A program made the position numbers and the translations under genes. Under the pieces are notes generated by a model. It did no database searches. It was not told the DNA's origin and saw nothing but the letters and a program-made list of their open reading frames with translations. Positions 54,801 to 64,000 of a stretch of DNA of 64,000 nucleotides are shown piece by piece. Each line of letters starts with the position of its first letter. Position 1 is the first letter of the stretch. The DNA is from Plantago major (Eukaryota > Streptophyta > Magnoliopsida > Lamiales > Plantaginaceae): contig JAIFAC010000216.1 of NCBI GenBank assembly GCA_026545765.1, forward strand, positions 79,203 to 143,202, read 5' to 3'.

Positions 54801-55484
54801 GGATTTTTCCGGTTCCTCTTCCGGAAAAAAATTAAAGAAGAAAAAAAAGATAAAGAAGGAATTACATATAAGCGAGATATTTTCGAAATTTACTTCTATA
54901 TTTTGAAGAAAGAAGAATTATTTAAGCGAAATTTTTTCGAATTTTTTATCGATTTATGTTTAGTGTTGTTAATTTGTGTTCAATTGCATATTAATGTTTT
55001 TGTATTTGTATAAATGAAAAAATTGAATTTTTTTCTCCGATTTATTTGGTGTTGTTATATGTGTTAGATTGTGTGTGTTAATGTTTTTTCGTTTTCATAA
55101 AAGTGCTTTTTCGAATTTTTGTTGAAATATATAAGTTTTTTTGGAGTTGGGGGAATTTTAGTCAATTTACAAATATTTTGTGTTGCGTTTAACAAAAACT
55201 GTGTTGCGTTTAACATAGGTGAACATATTCATTGCATAAGTGATGTCTACCTTGTGATGTTTAGATAAATGAGTCTCGATCAATTTTCTATAGCGGTGGG
55301 ATATGTGAGACATTCTCCTATTGTTGAGCTCATTTTGTGATTTTGCTCAATAGGAGTCTTTGTTGTTTCACATCCAAGTAAACCAAATCCTTAAAGCGGT
55401 TGAAAGCAACTACAAGAAATTGAGAATCTAATTTTTGAATGAAGTGAAATGTGTATAAATTAGACATAGGCGGAGAAGTAGGGC
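54801..55484. other. AT-rich intergenic DNA
   Basis: No gene is supported. A direct repeat GTGTTGCGTTTAACA occurs at 55180 and 55201. An inverted repeat CTCCTATTG / CAATAGGAG lies at 55315-55323 and 55348-55356. The first 250 bases are poly-A/T biased. Confidence 0.5.
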
Positions 55485-56001
55485 TCCTTTTGGTTGCAAT
55501 GGGTTTAGTCTACAAATCATAAGCCAGAGTTATGATTTAAGGTTTAACAAATGGACTTTGAATCTTCATACTCTGGTTTGGTTGCAATTTTAAGCTTGGA
55601 TTTTGTGGCTTACAAGGCCAAAACCCACTCTAATTTGGTTCACAAAATTGAAGAAGGTTTTGATGGTCTTCCTAAAAAAATGGTACCAAAATACTAATTA
55701 CACCCTCAACTATATACATGCAAATAAAACCCACATTAAATTTAAAGGAATATTTAAATTTGATCACGATTATCAAAATTGACCACAAATTATTTGTAAA
55801 TTATAATAATTATAATGGTTTTGTTATTTAATAAAATTACATAACAAAAATTGCAAAAGTAAAATTTTGTAAATGTTGAGAAATAACTCTAAATGTTATT
55901 TTGTATATTTTACTAATAAGAACTATTAAATGGTGGAAAATAATATTTTTCCCCTATTTTTTTTTCCTTTTCTGTATATTCCCTCAAACTAAATGAAGCC
56001 T
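55485..56001. mobile_element. Possible Tourist- or hAT-like MITE
   Basis: The left end GGCTCCTTTTGGTTGCAATG and right end CAAACTAAATGAAGCC are imperfect inverted copies, about 12 of 16 positions by eye. The interior is AT-rich and non-coding. Flanks are TAG and TAA, an imperfect 3-base duplication. Size and ends fit a MITE, but the superfamily is unsure. Confidence 0.4.
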
Positions 56002-56357
56002 AATAGTAAAATAATTTTATGGATTTGATGGGAGTCTAGTTGATAAATAATGGATTCATAATTTAAGAAATAAGTCATGATAAGCTATATTAGCGGATTA
56101 TATATATATCGATAAAATGAATAAATCACATAGTTAGTGTCTATAATAAAGCGTGAAAGGTGATGGTACAATAATATTAATTAATAATTAGTATTAGAAT
56201 GGCCGAGTCGTTGTACAATTTACCCGAAGAGCGTCGATACGATTCTGGAACTCAATCATAACAAGCTGCGGACGGTAACACCACTTAATTGTTTGGCTTT
56301 GAAATTAACGACTTAATTTCTCAATCCTAAATTACAAAATATCTCTAGCTACCTTGA
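56002..56357. other. Intergenic DNA left of the third Tat element
   Basis: AT-rich to about 56200, then mixed composition. No gene was found. The left LTR boundary of the next element is uncertain, and some of this stretch may belong to it. Confidence 0.4.
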
Positions 56358-57190
56358 TGTGGTGTAAATACGGTTAAATCAAATTCCGTGTCAGCGTAGT
56401 TCGAAAAGTCCGATTAGAATTCGGTGTGGTTTGGGTGCGTCTTAGTTATGGTCCGGCAAGAGCAAAGTAGTTGGGTCAAAAAAGCGTAGTCCGGCAAGAA
56501 CAAAGTAGTTGGGTCCGCAAAGCGTGGTCAGCAAGAGAAGTAGTTGGGTCCTCCTTAAGCTTGATCCGTGGTGCTATGAAGCGAAAGCACTCAGTAGTTA
56601 GGTCGATGATGGTCCGTCTCACGGAAGAACCGGCAAAAGCTCGATCGAGGCGTCTCTGAGGGACAAAGGAAGGGTTAGACCCTTTTGGGCGGCTGCCTTG
56701 GCGATCCGGACTAAGACTCACTTGTGAATGTCGAGTTATCTCGGACCCGAAACTTAGAGAGTAGATTTTCTAGTTGTGATTACGTACCTTGAGTAGTAAA
56801 TGCGGGGTATATATATAGGGGAAGCTTGGGGGACAGGCTGTCTAAATTCCCGGAATGTTGTCGGCTTGGTGACAGCGTGCCACGTGGTCTCGGAGGTAGG
56901 TGGCGCGTTTATCTCACGTCCGTTATGGCGGACTTCCTGTAGGCGGACCTTTTGTAGAGACCAAAGTCCGTTAAGACCTTAATGCCGAGCTTTTTGGGTA
57001 CTTTTCTTTAGGACTTGTAGCGAGGTTTTCTTGTTGTGGAACTCTTTACTGGTGCCGGTCCTTATGTTTGTCTTGTGTCGGGCTTTCCTTCTGGGTGGCG
57101 GACTCGACTTCTCAGACCGTGGCTAAAAGCGTTTCTCGAGTTCTTGGATGGTAGGTCTAATTCGTTGGACGGACTTATATGTCCATATCA
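56358..57190 (-). repeat. LTR of the third Tat element (3' LTR in element orientation)
   Basis: The right boundary is firm: CCATATCA then the polypurine tract. The left boundary is inferred from the 826-base LTR of the sister element and a TG at 56358. A TATATATATAG tract on the minus strand lies near 56810. Confidence 0.55.
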
Positions 57191-57205
57191 TAAGTCCCCC
57201 TAGTT
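57191..57205 (-). other. Polypurine tract of the third Tat element
   Basis: The minus strand reads CTAGGGGGACTTA beside the LTR. The same phrase lies at 7037-7052. The flanking AGTTTCCAAGTATCTTAGT is also shared. Confidence 0.7.
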
Positions 57206-57393
57206 TCCAAGTATCTTAGTAAAAGATAGTTGTGAAATTCTTAGAATTGGTCCGTCGTGACTGGTGTTTTTCCCGATGGTCAGCTTCTGGGCTCGTAGTA
57301 TTCATCACAAATGAGAGGCCCGAAGAATGATGACCCAGACCCGATATGTTGGTGTCATCGGTGATGTGGCGAGATTTGATTGGACCTATCTTT

Positions 57394-57400
57394 TATAAAT
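57394..57400 (+). promoter_or_regulatory. Plus-strand TATA box 1 in the third Tat element
   Basis: TATAAAT lies in CTTTTATAAATACTCCCTC, about 200 bases inside the LTR. No clear gene starts in the next 500 bases. Confidence 0.45.
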
Positions 57401-58083
57401 ACTCCCTCATTTCAATCAAATGGCTCTGTTTTTTGGTTTCTTTCGTCTCTTCCTTGGTCCGAAAATGGTCGTGGCGATTTTTTAATCGATGATCCTTTCT
57501 TATCTTCTAATGTACATGAACCGTGCTGTTTTTTTTTTTTTAAGGCCTCTTGGTTTGACGGGCCTTTCTTCTTGAGTGTTGGTCCGTCATCCGTTTTAAT
57601 TATCTGAGGGCTATGCTTCTCCGTCTCGTCTGCCTCTTCCACCATTCACCATTTTCTACGTTTACTCGCTACTTTGAAAATGGTGGTGGTGGAAAGAAAT
57701 TTCGTAAATGGTGTCCGCCTAATCGGAGTTGGTCTTTTTCGATCAAGGTCTACTTTTGAGGTGCGTCCTTCTAAGATAGTTAAAGGCGGGGTGAGCTTTG
57801 GATTGAAAGTTGGTACTTCGACTTTTGCCTTTGAAGATAAATAAACATGCGAGGAGGTCTTTCAAAATTCTTGGTTTTCGAGGATGGATGGCATTATTCG
57901 TTTGATTCTGATGCAGTCCCCAAGTTTTGGGCTTGGTAAAAAATGCCAAGGTAGAACTTGATTAATAAAAGTCCGCCGTGAAGCTTGACTGTGATCTTGG
58001 CGTTTCAAAGGCGAATAATAAGCATGTCCCATAATCTTCCGGGCGTTGGATGGAGGACCGTACGATCGCAGTGATTTCATGTC

Positions 58084-58094
58084 ACTATATATAG
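58084..58094 (+). promoter_or_regulatory. Plus-strand TATA box 2, ahead of the small antisense gene
   Basis: CTATATATAGG precedes the ATG at 58148 by 64 bases and a pyrimidine-rich leader. It is the counterpart of the box at 11471-11480. Confidence 0.5.
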
Positions 58095-58147
58095 GTGATG
58101 AGGTAAATCCGATTTTCTTACTTTTTATCCTCCTTTCTCGTTTTCTA

Positions 58148-58511
58148 ATGTCGGGATCTGCAAGCAGGATGGCGGAATCTGCGAGGATCGCTGGCCGGTC
58201 CGTGGGTAACCTAATCTTGGGTGGCTGACTTGGGGCGATATGAATGCCGTGGAGGACTATGATTTTGTTGAGCCGGGTGATCCTAAATACAACCTTTGGA
58301 TACATTGTGCTTGTGGGAGAAGCCCGATCTAATGCAGTTCGGGACCATGGATGATCCTATTATTCTCGACCCCGACGGTGACCCTGCTTTGTGCCCGGTG
58401 GTGTTTAGAAGGTTGGCTGAAGAGAGGAGAAATAAAATCCGGTTGAGGATTCATGTGTGGGCTAAAGCTGCTGGTTCGGAATCTGAAGGCTCAACCTCTG
58501 GAAGCCATTGA
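58148..58511 (+). CDS. Small antisense gene of the third Tat element (fossil)
   Basis: Shares protein blocks with 11579-11880: DDPIILDPDGDPALCP (58350-58397) and RRLAEERRNK. A NLWIHCACG block corresponds to HWVNCAC of the other copy. It ends just before the GGGGTATGCCCC motif. No known family was recognised. The copy is broken. Confidence 0.55.
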
Positions 58512-58519
58512 ATGGAGGT

Positions 58520-58535
58520 GGGGTATGCCCCGTTA
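58520..58535 (+). repeat. GGGGTATGCCCC palindromic motif, copy 3
   Basis: GGGGTATGCCCCGTTA follows the small antisense gene, as at 11868-11880. Conservation in place and sequence between diverged elements suggests a constrained 3' signal. Confidence 0.6.
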
Positions 58536-58866
58536 TTTGTATTGTCCATTTTGTAGTATTTTCCCGTTGTATGGGCCTTGGTCCTTAAAAGTGTTGTACT
58601 CATTATGAATATTCTTTGAAATGAAACTTGAATGCGTCTTTTGTTCTTTGAAGTGAGACTTTATGCGTAGGTTTAATGGTCCGTCATTATTGCGTAAAGA
58701 CATCATCTGAATTTGCAATCGATTCGGTTTAATTGATCCCAATCGTGATTCCGACGTCATTAGAACGATTTAGGCCGGTTTGAGTTGTAATCATTACAAT
58801 CTCGTGGATCGATGCAACGGTTGGATCGAAGGCCCATGGGCCTGGTTCGACCGGCCCAGTAACTTC

Positions 58867-58874
58867 TATAAATA
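58867..58874 (+). promoter_or_regulatory. Plus-strand TATA box 3, ahead of the larger antisense gene
   Basis: TATAAATA lies in CTTCTATAAATACCCCCAC, 330 bases before the ATG at 59197. It is the counterpart of the box at 7564. Confidence 0.55.
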
Positions 58875-59196
58875 CCCCCACTTGTCCGTCATTTTCGCAC
58901 TTTTTACTTTCGCGAAAATTTACCTAGAGAGATAAAGAGGTCGTCGTCCATCTTGTGAGAGAAGCCCACAATGTGCCCTTGAGCTTATGCGTATTCGAGA
59001 TCCATTGCTATTTCCTTGAAACAAGTTTACTCCTTTATTATGGCATTTATTTACCGGCCCTTATTTCTTTTGTCGGTCCGTAGGTCTGTAGATAAAAAAT
59101 AGGATAGAGGATCGAGGTTGGGGCTTAGGTTTATTTAAATCGTCTCTCTTATTCCTGTAGACTCCCCATCTCGGTCCTTTTAGTCGTTATTTCGGT

Positions 59197-62189
59197 ATGT
59201 CGAACCATGCTAGCGACTTGGGTGATCTGTTTGCAAGTGAGGGTGAAGAAGTTATCTGGTGGCTCCCATAGTGCTGGACTCGACCATGGCTCGAGGTGGA
59301 TGAAGGACCGTCCCCCATCTGAAATCGAGCTGGTGGGAGTTATTTCTAAGCCGGAATCATAAACCTTGATGCATCTTACGGTGCGAGTTGAGCGGTGGAT
59401 CGAACCTCGTCAAACAACGTTATTCCTCAGGCCTATTCATCAGGAACCCATATCCTCTATTTTCGTACATGATCTCGGTACAATTTTAGAGCTACCCACT
59501 TATCGACGGATCCGTTCTCGATTTTGGCAGGAGTTCATCCATATGTCTGACGCCGCGTTCCGTTGATAGAGGAACCTTTTTCTCGGAAGCGGTGAGTCAC
59601 CGCTGTCTTTTGATTGAACCCGCTATGAGGATTAGGACGGCCGGCGACCGCTGCGGTCGAGGCTCAATCGAGGCGCCTCGGAGGATTAAATCTAGTGGTG
59701 ATTAGTCTTCGTCGGACTCATCGGATGGGAGCTTCGTCAAGGATTCTTGGGGATCGGAATCGATGAGGAAGGAGTGGCCGTGAAAAGCGCATGTCAGTGA
59801 GCAGGATAGTTCAAGCGGGGGTGAATGAAAACATTAACATCATGGATTACGATGAAGAAGAGGCGGAGATGATGGAGGGCCTCAAGGTGTTAATCCTTGT
59901 GGGGCTTTGGTGGTGGTAGCGAAGGTGTAACTCAATGACCCAGTAAACCGTCGAGGAGAATGACAAGGAGATGAAATCTTACGACCGGACCTATTTTGGG
60001 ATTAAGGCGAAGTGAGCAAAATGATGATGGCTTGATCCTATTTGTACTTCGACTTGAAACCTGGGACATCGTCAAACTTGACGGTTTCGATATCCGGAAG
60101 TTTATGAGATAGTTATCCGGGACCTAATGATACCTGTACAATCCAAAGGTTACATGACCTTTCATGTACGGGCTTTTAAATGTGGATGGAGGCTTCCATG
60201 ATTGATCGATAGCGGACTTTTTCGTTTCACCCGGTATGCCTGACACGCTTGAACACCCTTGGTACTATTATGTGTATGGGTGTCATCTTGGCTCTGAAGG
60301 CGAAGAGTTCCGTTATGACAAAATGTTGGAGGCCTTCACACTTCTTGCTAGTCGGTATTCCTTTCTATTATTTCAATGCTAGTCGGGGTATAAATTTTTG
60401 GATAGTTCACGAGTTCACATGGGTACAAGTGGTGGCCCAAATATTTCTATGTAAAACATCCATCCGATTATTTGGAATACTTACAATTTTCGAGAGATAA
60501 GTTTAGCCATGGCTCGAAAAGGTCGGCGTGGTTGAAGTCGTTGAGGCCGTTGGAGTTCTTGAAGCGGTGATTAGTACGCTGGCAGGAGAAAACGGTCGTG
60601 GAAAGATATTTCCTCTGATTGGGACCGGGGCTCGGCCGATCTTACGTCATAATCTTGATCCGGGTCTCAAATATGAAGAGCCGCCGTCTTTGAGGGTAGG
60701 CGAGAGGATCCACACTTTTTACCCGTATGGTTTGGCGGTCCAGCACATATGTCGCTTCCAACTAACTCCCAACCCGTTTTTGTAATAATAAAGAAGATTT
60801 AAGTAAGCGTTACGTGTTTCCGTAATGTTCCAAGTTAGTGGGATTCGGACTTGATGTATTTTCCCATACGAGTATTGGATAATGTGGTCCATGAGGATTA
60901 CAGGTGAAACAAAGAAAAGGCCGAGCTTGAAGCTAGAAAGGAACCTCGAAAAGCCAATACAAGCCGGGCCCAAAAAATTGCCCGATGTGAACCATGCAAA
61001 TATTATCAATCCGCAAACTGTTCCAGGGTCCCGGTCTAGTAAGCCAGCTAAGCAGGTAATCGGGCACAAATTTGTTTCAAAAATAGCCTCCCGTGGCCAT
61101 GGGTACTCGACCACCATTGGTGGTTCGAGGTCCGTATTACTTCTATCCCTTTAACACGTGTGAGTGCATGCTCAAGGTGGCGGTGGCGAGAATACCGGGC
61201 CTCGATGAGAGGAGGGAAGGGCCGAGGAGCCGTCGAAGAGCAAAAGACGGTGGTTCGGCCTTGCCGCACGGTAGATCGAATATGTTCTGACTCTTTCTCA
61301 TACCGAGTTATTTGCGAGTTTGGAAGCGCCCTTGGACTCATGAGGCCACGTTAAGGCGTATTTTGACCACGGTGAGTTTTTTTTTTTCTTTGAGCACGAG
61401 ATGACTCGGTCTTTTTAGGTGTCGGCCCATCTTGTGGCTTTGAAGGCGGAGGATGATAGCTCTGCCAAATATAAGCTATTTGGAGGTCGAGGCCAAGGTG
61501 AAAAGTTAGAGGCGAGAAAGTGCACTTGGCGAAGCCTCAGTGCGAAGATGGCCACTAAAGAGGCGGATAAGGGCTCGATCTTCACGCCGGGCCGGAATAG
61601 AATGGCGGAAGCTTTGGTGTCCAAGTGTAAAAGCGACGGAATGGAGGCCGTGGCCGGACTTTTGGTCGATGCCTACTATTTTAAAGGCGGATGGATGCGG
61701 ATCTACTCGGATGGAGGCCTTTTGATTGTATTGGCGACTTCAATCTCTCGGTTTGTTGGATGAGGGTTTTGAAATTCTGGACGATAGGTTGGATATCAAG
61801 CTAATCATGCACGAAACCCATGGGCGATCCCAAACTCGAAGAGCCGAGGATATGGGTGGAGGCAATTTTGGCCCGTCGTGGCATCTTGGTTGGATATGGA
61901 AGTACTCTGCTCCACATGTCTACCGTCTTGGCTGCGGTGATGGGCGGGATCCTTGAGCATAGGAATTTTAGGGGTAATGCCGGTTCCTTGATATTCCGGT
62001 CCTATCAAGGATCATGAACAAGTCGAGGCCGACATTGAGATCGAAGGAGGAAGGTCATAACTTGACAAATTTTGGAGAAGGGTGGAGAAGTGGTTCCTCC
62101 TACTATCGAAGGTGGTGATTCGGGTGAAGGGGGTCCTGCTGATCAGAGCAATGCCGGGGAACGGGATGTCCCCCCTTCGGGAGTTTAAG
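59197..62189 (+). pseudogene. Larger antisense gene of the third Tat element (fossil)
   Basis: It begins MSNHASDLGDLFASEGEE. The block GYMTFHVRAFKCGWRLP near 60150 matches GYMCVHEVALACGWKIPI of the gene at 8325, giving the homology. A long basic and coiled-coil-like part follows between 61.1 and 61.8 kb. Position and strand relative to the LTR are the same as in the first element. The copy is heavily broken and its function is unknown. Confidence 0.55.
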
Positions 62190-62482
62190 TAGATGTATAT
62201 TTTATATTTGGGTTACTCCGGCCTGTGGAGGGTTCATATTTTTGGCCTATCTTTTGCAAGTGTTGTAACATCGGTCATTCTGGATCTTTGTTAGGATTTG
62301 GATGTAATTTTGTAGATCTTGGAATGGCCGGGTCAATTGATGAAATGAAATGCATCTTTTCGTTATTTTCTCATACTGTTTTTGCCATTATTTTCTTGTG
62401 TCGGTGATACTTTATGTCCGGATTTTGTGAATCATGGCTCTTTTACCCAGAGCTTCGTCTCGTGGCAAATGAGTCGGTTTGC
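62190..62482. other. Spacer before the tandem arrays
   Basis: No gene is supported. It is probably the 3' untranslated part of the antisense gene. Confidence 0.4.
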
Positions 62483-63135
62483 GTCACTCGAGGCTTTGGC
62501 TCGGTGTGAGTGAAGTCGGACTTTTAAGTCCACGAGACACTTTGAGCGACATCTCGGACTTTCTGGGTCTTCGGTCTTTCGTCACTTTGAGGCTTTGGCT
62601 CGTGGTAGTGAGTGTCGGACTTTTTAGTCCACAGAGACACTTTGAACGACATCTCGGACCTTCTGGGTGTCGGATCTTTCGTCACTTGAGGCTCTCGCTC
62701 GTAGTGAGTGAGTGTCGGACTTTTTAATTCCCTGAGACACTTTGAGCGACATCTCGGACCTTACGGTGTGGATCTTTCGTCCTTGAGGCTCTTTCGTGGT
62801 AGTGAGTGTCGGACTTTTAAGTCCACTGAGACACTTTGAGCGACATCTCGGACCTTACAGGTGTCGGATCTTTCGTCACTTGAGGCTACGGCTCGTGGTA
62901 GTGAGTGTCGGACTTTTAAGTCCACAGACACTTTGAGCGACATCTCGGACCTTCTGGGTGTCGGATCTTTCGTCACTTGAAGCTCTGGCTCGTAGTGAGT
63001 GAGTGTCGGACTTTTTAAGTCCCTGAGACACTTTGAACGACATCTCGGACCTTCTGGGTGTCGGATCTTTTGTCACTTGAGGCTCTGGCTCGTAGTGAGT
63101 GAGTGTCGGACTTTTTAATTCCCTGAGACACTTTG
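62483..63135. repeat. Tandem array 1, about seven 96-100-bp units
   Basis: GTCACTTGAGGCT-type starts lie at 62483, 62581, 62681, 62779, 62875, 62972 and 63072. Each unit holds GTGTCGGACTTTTAAGTCC and CGACATCTCGGACC. The GGACTT/AAGTCC arms and flanking GTGTC/GACAC form a hairpin. Tat-lineage elements are known for tandem arrays in this region that can seed satellites. Confidence 0.92.
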
Positions 63136-63500
63136 GATCCGAGAAACTTTGAGAATGTTTGAGTCGAGCGTCGGTATACCTTGGACACTTTGGGTCCGAG
63201 ACAATCCGTACATCAATCTTAGGTTCTTAGTGAGATTCTCTCTGACACTGCAGGTCGAGGAACTTTAAGATAACTTTGAGTTGGCGTCGGTATACCTTGG
63301 ACACTTTGTGTCGAGACAATCCGATACCTCAATCTTGGTTCTTAGGTATTTTCTCTCTGACACTCTTGGTAAGCGTAAAATTTAGATAACTTTTGAGCTG
63401 AGCGTCGGTATACCTTGGACACTTTGGGTCCGAGACAATCCGTACCTCAATCTTTGGTTCTTAAGGAGTTTCTCTCTGACACTTTGGGTCCGAGAAACTT
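63136..63500. repeat. Tandem array 2, three 116-118-bp units
   Basis: GTCGGTATACCTTGGACACT starts at 63170, 63286 and 63404. Units share TCCGAGACAATCCG, CTCAATCTT and TTCTCTCTGACACT. The array follows array 1 directly and has a different unit. Confidence 0.9.
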
Positions 63501-63659
63501 TAAGATAATGTCTACCCTTAGCGGCGCGTATGTTTCCTCTTGCAAATAGTTGACAGAAGAATAAATGCTTCATTATAATCGAACGGTAGGATTACATAGT
63601 CGACAAAAGATGATATATTTCAAAAGATCCTATTACAATTGATCTAGGCGTAGTACTTA

Positions 63660-64000
63660 CTGCAGATTTTGGCGTTCCAGAAATGCGGCAGGTGGTTTGC
63701 GTCCATGCTTTCCAAAGCGTAGCTCCCATTGATACTTGCCCTTGTGACTCTGTAGGGACCTTCCAGGTTGGGTTCGAGTTTTTGGTTGGTTTTAGTATAT
63801 CGACCTTTATGACACAAGTCTCAATCTGGAGGTCCTACTTTTCACATGTTGTTGTAGGCCCTTGCCATGATAGCTTGGTGTCCTAAGGTTGAGCTGACGT
63901 GCGTACTTCTTTAGTCTCGAGCATGTTGAGGCCGTACACTCGTTATAAGTGGTTATGCGAGGCATTACCCTTGGATCCGGAAGGTGTTGATTGCGATTTC
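63660..64000 (-). pseudogene. Integrase C-terminal region of the third Tat element, cut by window end (fossil)
   Basis: The minus strand resembles 12926-13100 in the first element at the nucleotide level: GGCGTTCCA, CTCCCATTGATACTTGCCC and GTAGGGACCTTCCAGGTTGGG. This identifies the end of integrase and fixes the orientation of the element. The rest of pol is outside the window. Confidence 0.75.

Larger units (their letters stand above)
56358..64000 (-). mobile_element. Third Ty3/gypsy Tat-type element, incomplete at window end (fossil)
   Basis: An LTR ends at 57190 (CATATCA), followed by the same polypurine tract as the element at 6211. Two antisense gene regions, two tandem arrays and the C-terminal end of integrase (minus strand) follow. 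Gag, the rest of pol and the other LTR lie beyond the window. It is homologous to the 6211-19807 element in architecture but well diverged. The coding parts contain several tens of breaks. Confidence 0.8.

Noticed and set aside
60719-61341. Minus-strand frames of 97 and 132 codons in the third Tat element
   Set aside because: They lie opposite the antisense-gene region and match no integrase or gag motif.
62476-63080. Repeated short frames in the tandem array, and a CRISPR-like look
   Set aside because: The repeats are contiguous with no unique spacers and lie in a plant retroelement tail, so this is neither a CRISPR array nor a gene.

Overview
The window is repeat-rich nuclear DNA from a flowering plant, most likely a eudicot. 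It shows spliced genes, plant transposon families (Mutator-like, CACTA, Stowaway), Ty3 elements of the Tat/Retand type, a SIRE-type Ty1/copia element, and the remains of a plant TPLATE gene. I see no bacterial features, CRISPR array, rRNA or tRNA gene. The species cannot be named from the sequence alone. Mobile DNA fills well over four fifths of the 64 kb.

Layout: 1-5673 is a Mutator-like element with 64-base terminal inverted repeats and two convergent genes: a MuDR-type transposase (minus strand) and a GRF zinc-finger plus coiled-coil protein (plus strand). 5674-6210 is promoter-like host DNA. 6211-19807 is a Tat/Retand-type Ty3 element in minus orientation, flanked by the 5-bp duplication TTAAG. 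19813-21637 holds intron and 3' exons of a decayed TPLATE copy. 21638-25640 is mostly intergenic DNA with a striking palindrome plus W-box cluster and one possible acidic-protein gene. 25641-25903 is a Stowaway MITE. 26095-30844 is the left part of a second Tat-type element (plus strand), cut off where a 16-kb SIRE-type copia element (30845-46885) begins. 46886-47951 is a piece of a related copia LTR. 47952-54277 is a decayed CACTA element. 54278-54800 holds an LTR scrap and a copia scrap. 55485-56001 is a possible MITE. About 56358 to the window end is a third Tat-type element (minus strand), incomplete at the right edge.

Two themes stand out. First, three unrelated element types carry an accessory gene beside the usual mobility genes. 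The Mutator-like element has a GRF zinc-finger gene in the position that mudrB occupies in MuDR. The two minus-strand Tat elements each carry two antisense transcription units with their own TATA-like boxes. The copia element has an envelope-like reading region preceded by its own TATA-like tract. Second, the locus is strongly nested: the Tat element sits beside TPLATE remains, copia interrupts Tat, and an LTR interrupts CACTA. One junction (the copia right end) lacks the expected target duplication and suggests recombination between elements.

Limits: all homology calls are by eye from translated motifs. Almost every long gene is broken. A recurrent AGCGA-type pattern, mostly in 32-55 kb, raises the possibility that some lesions are assembly errors rather than biology. 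Retroelements are described here only as fossils.
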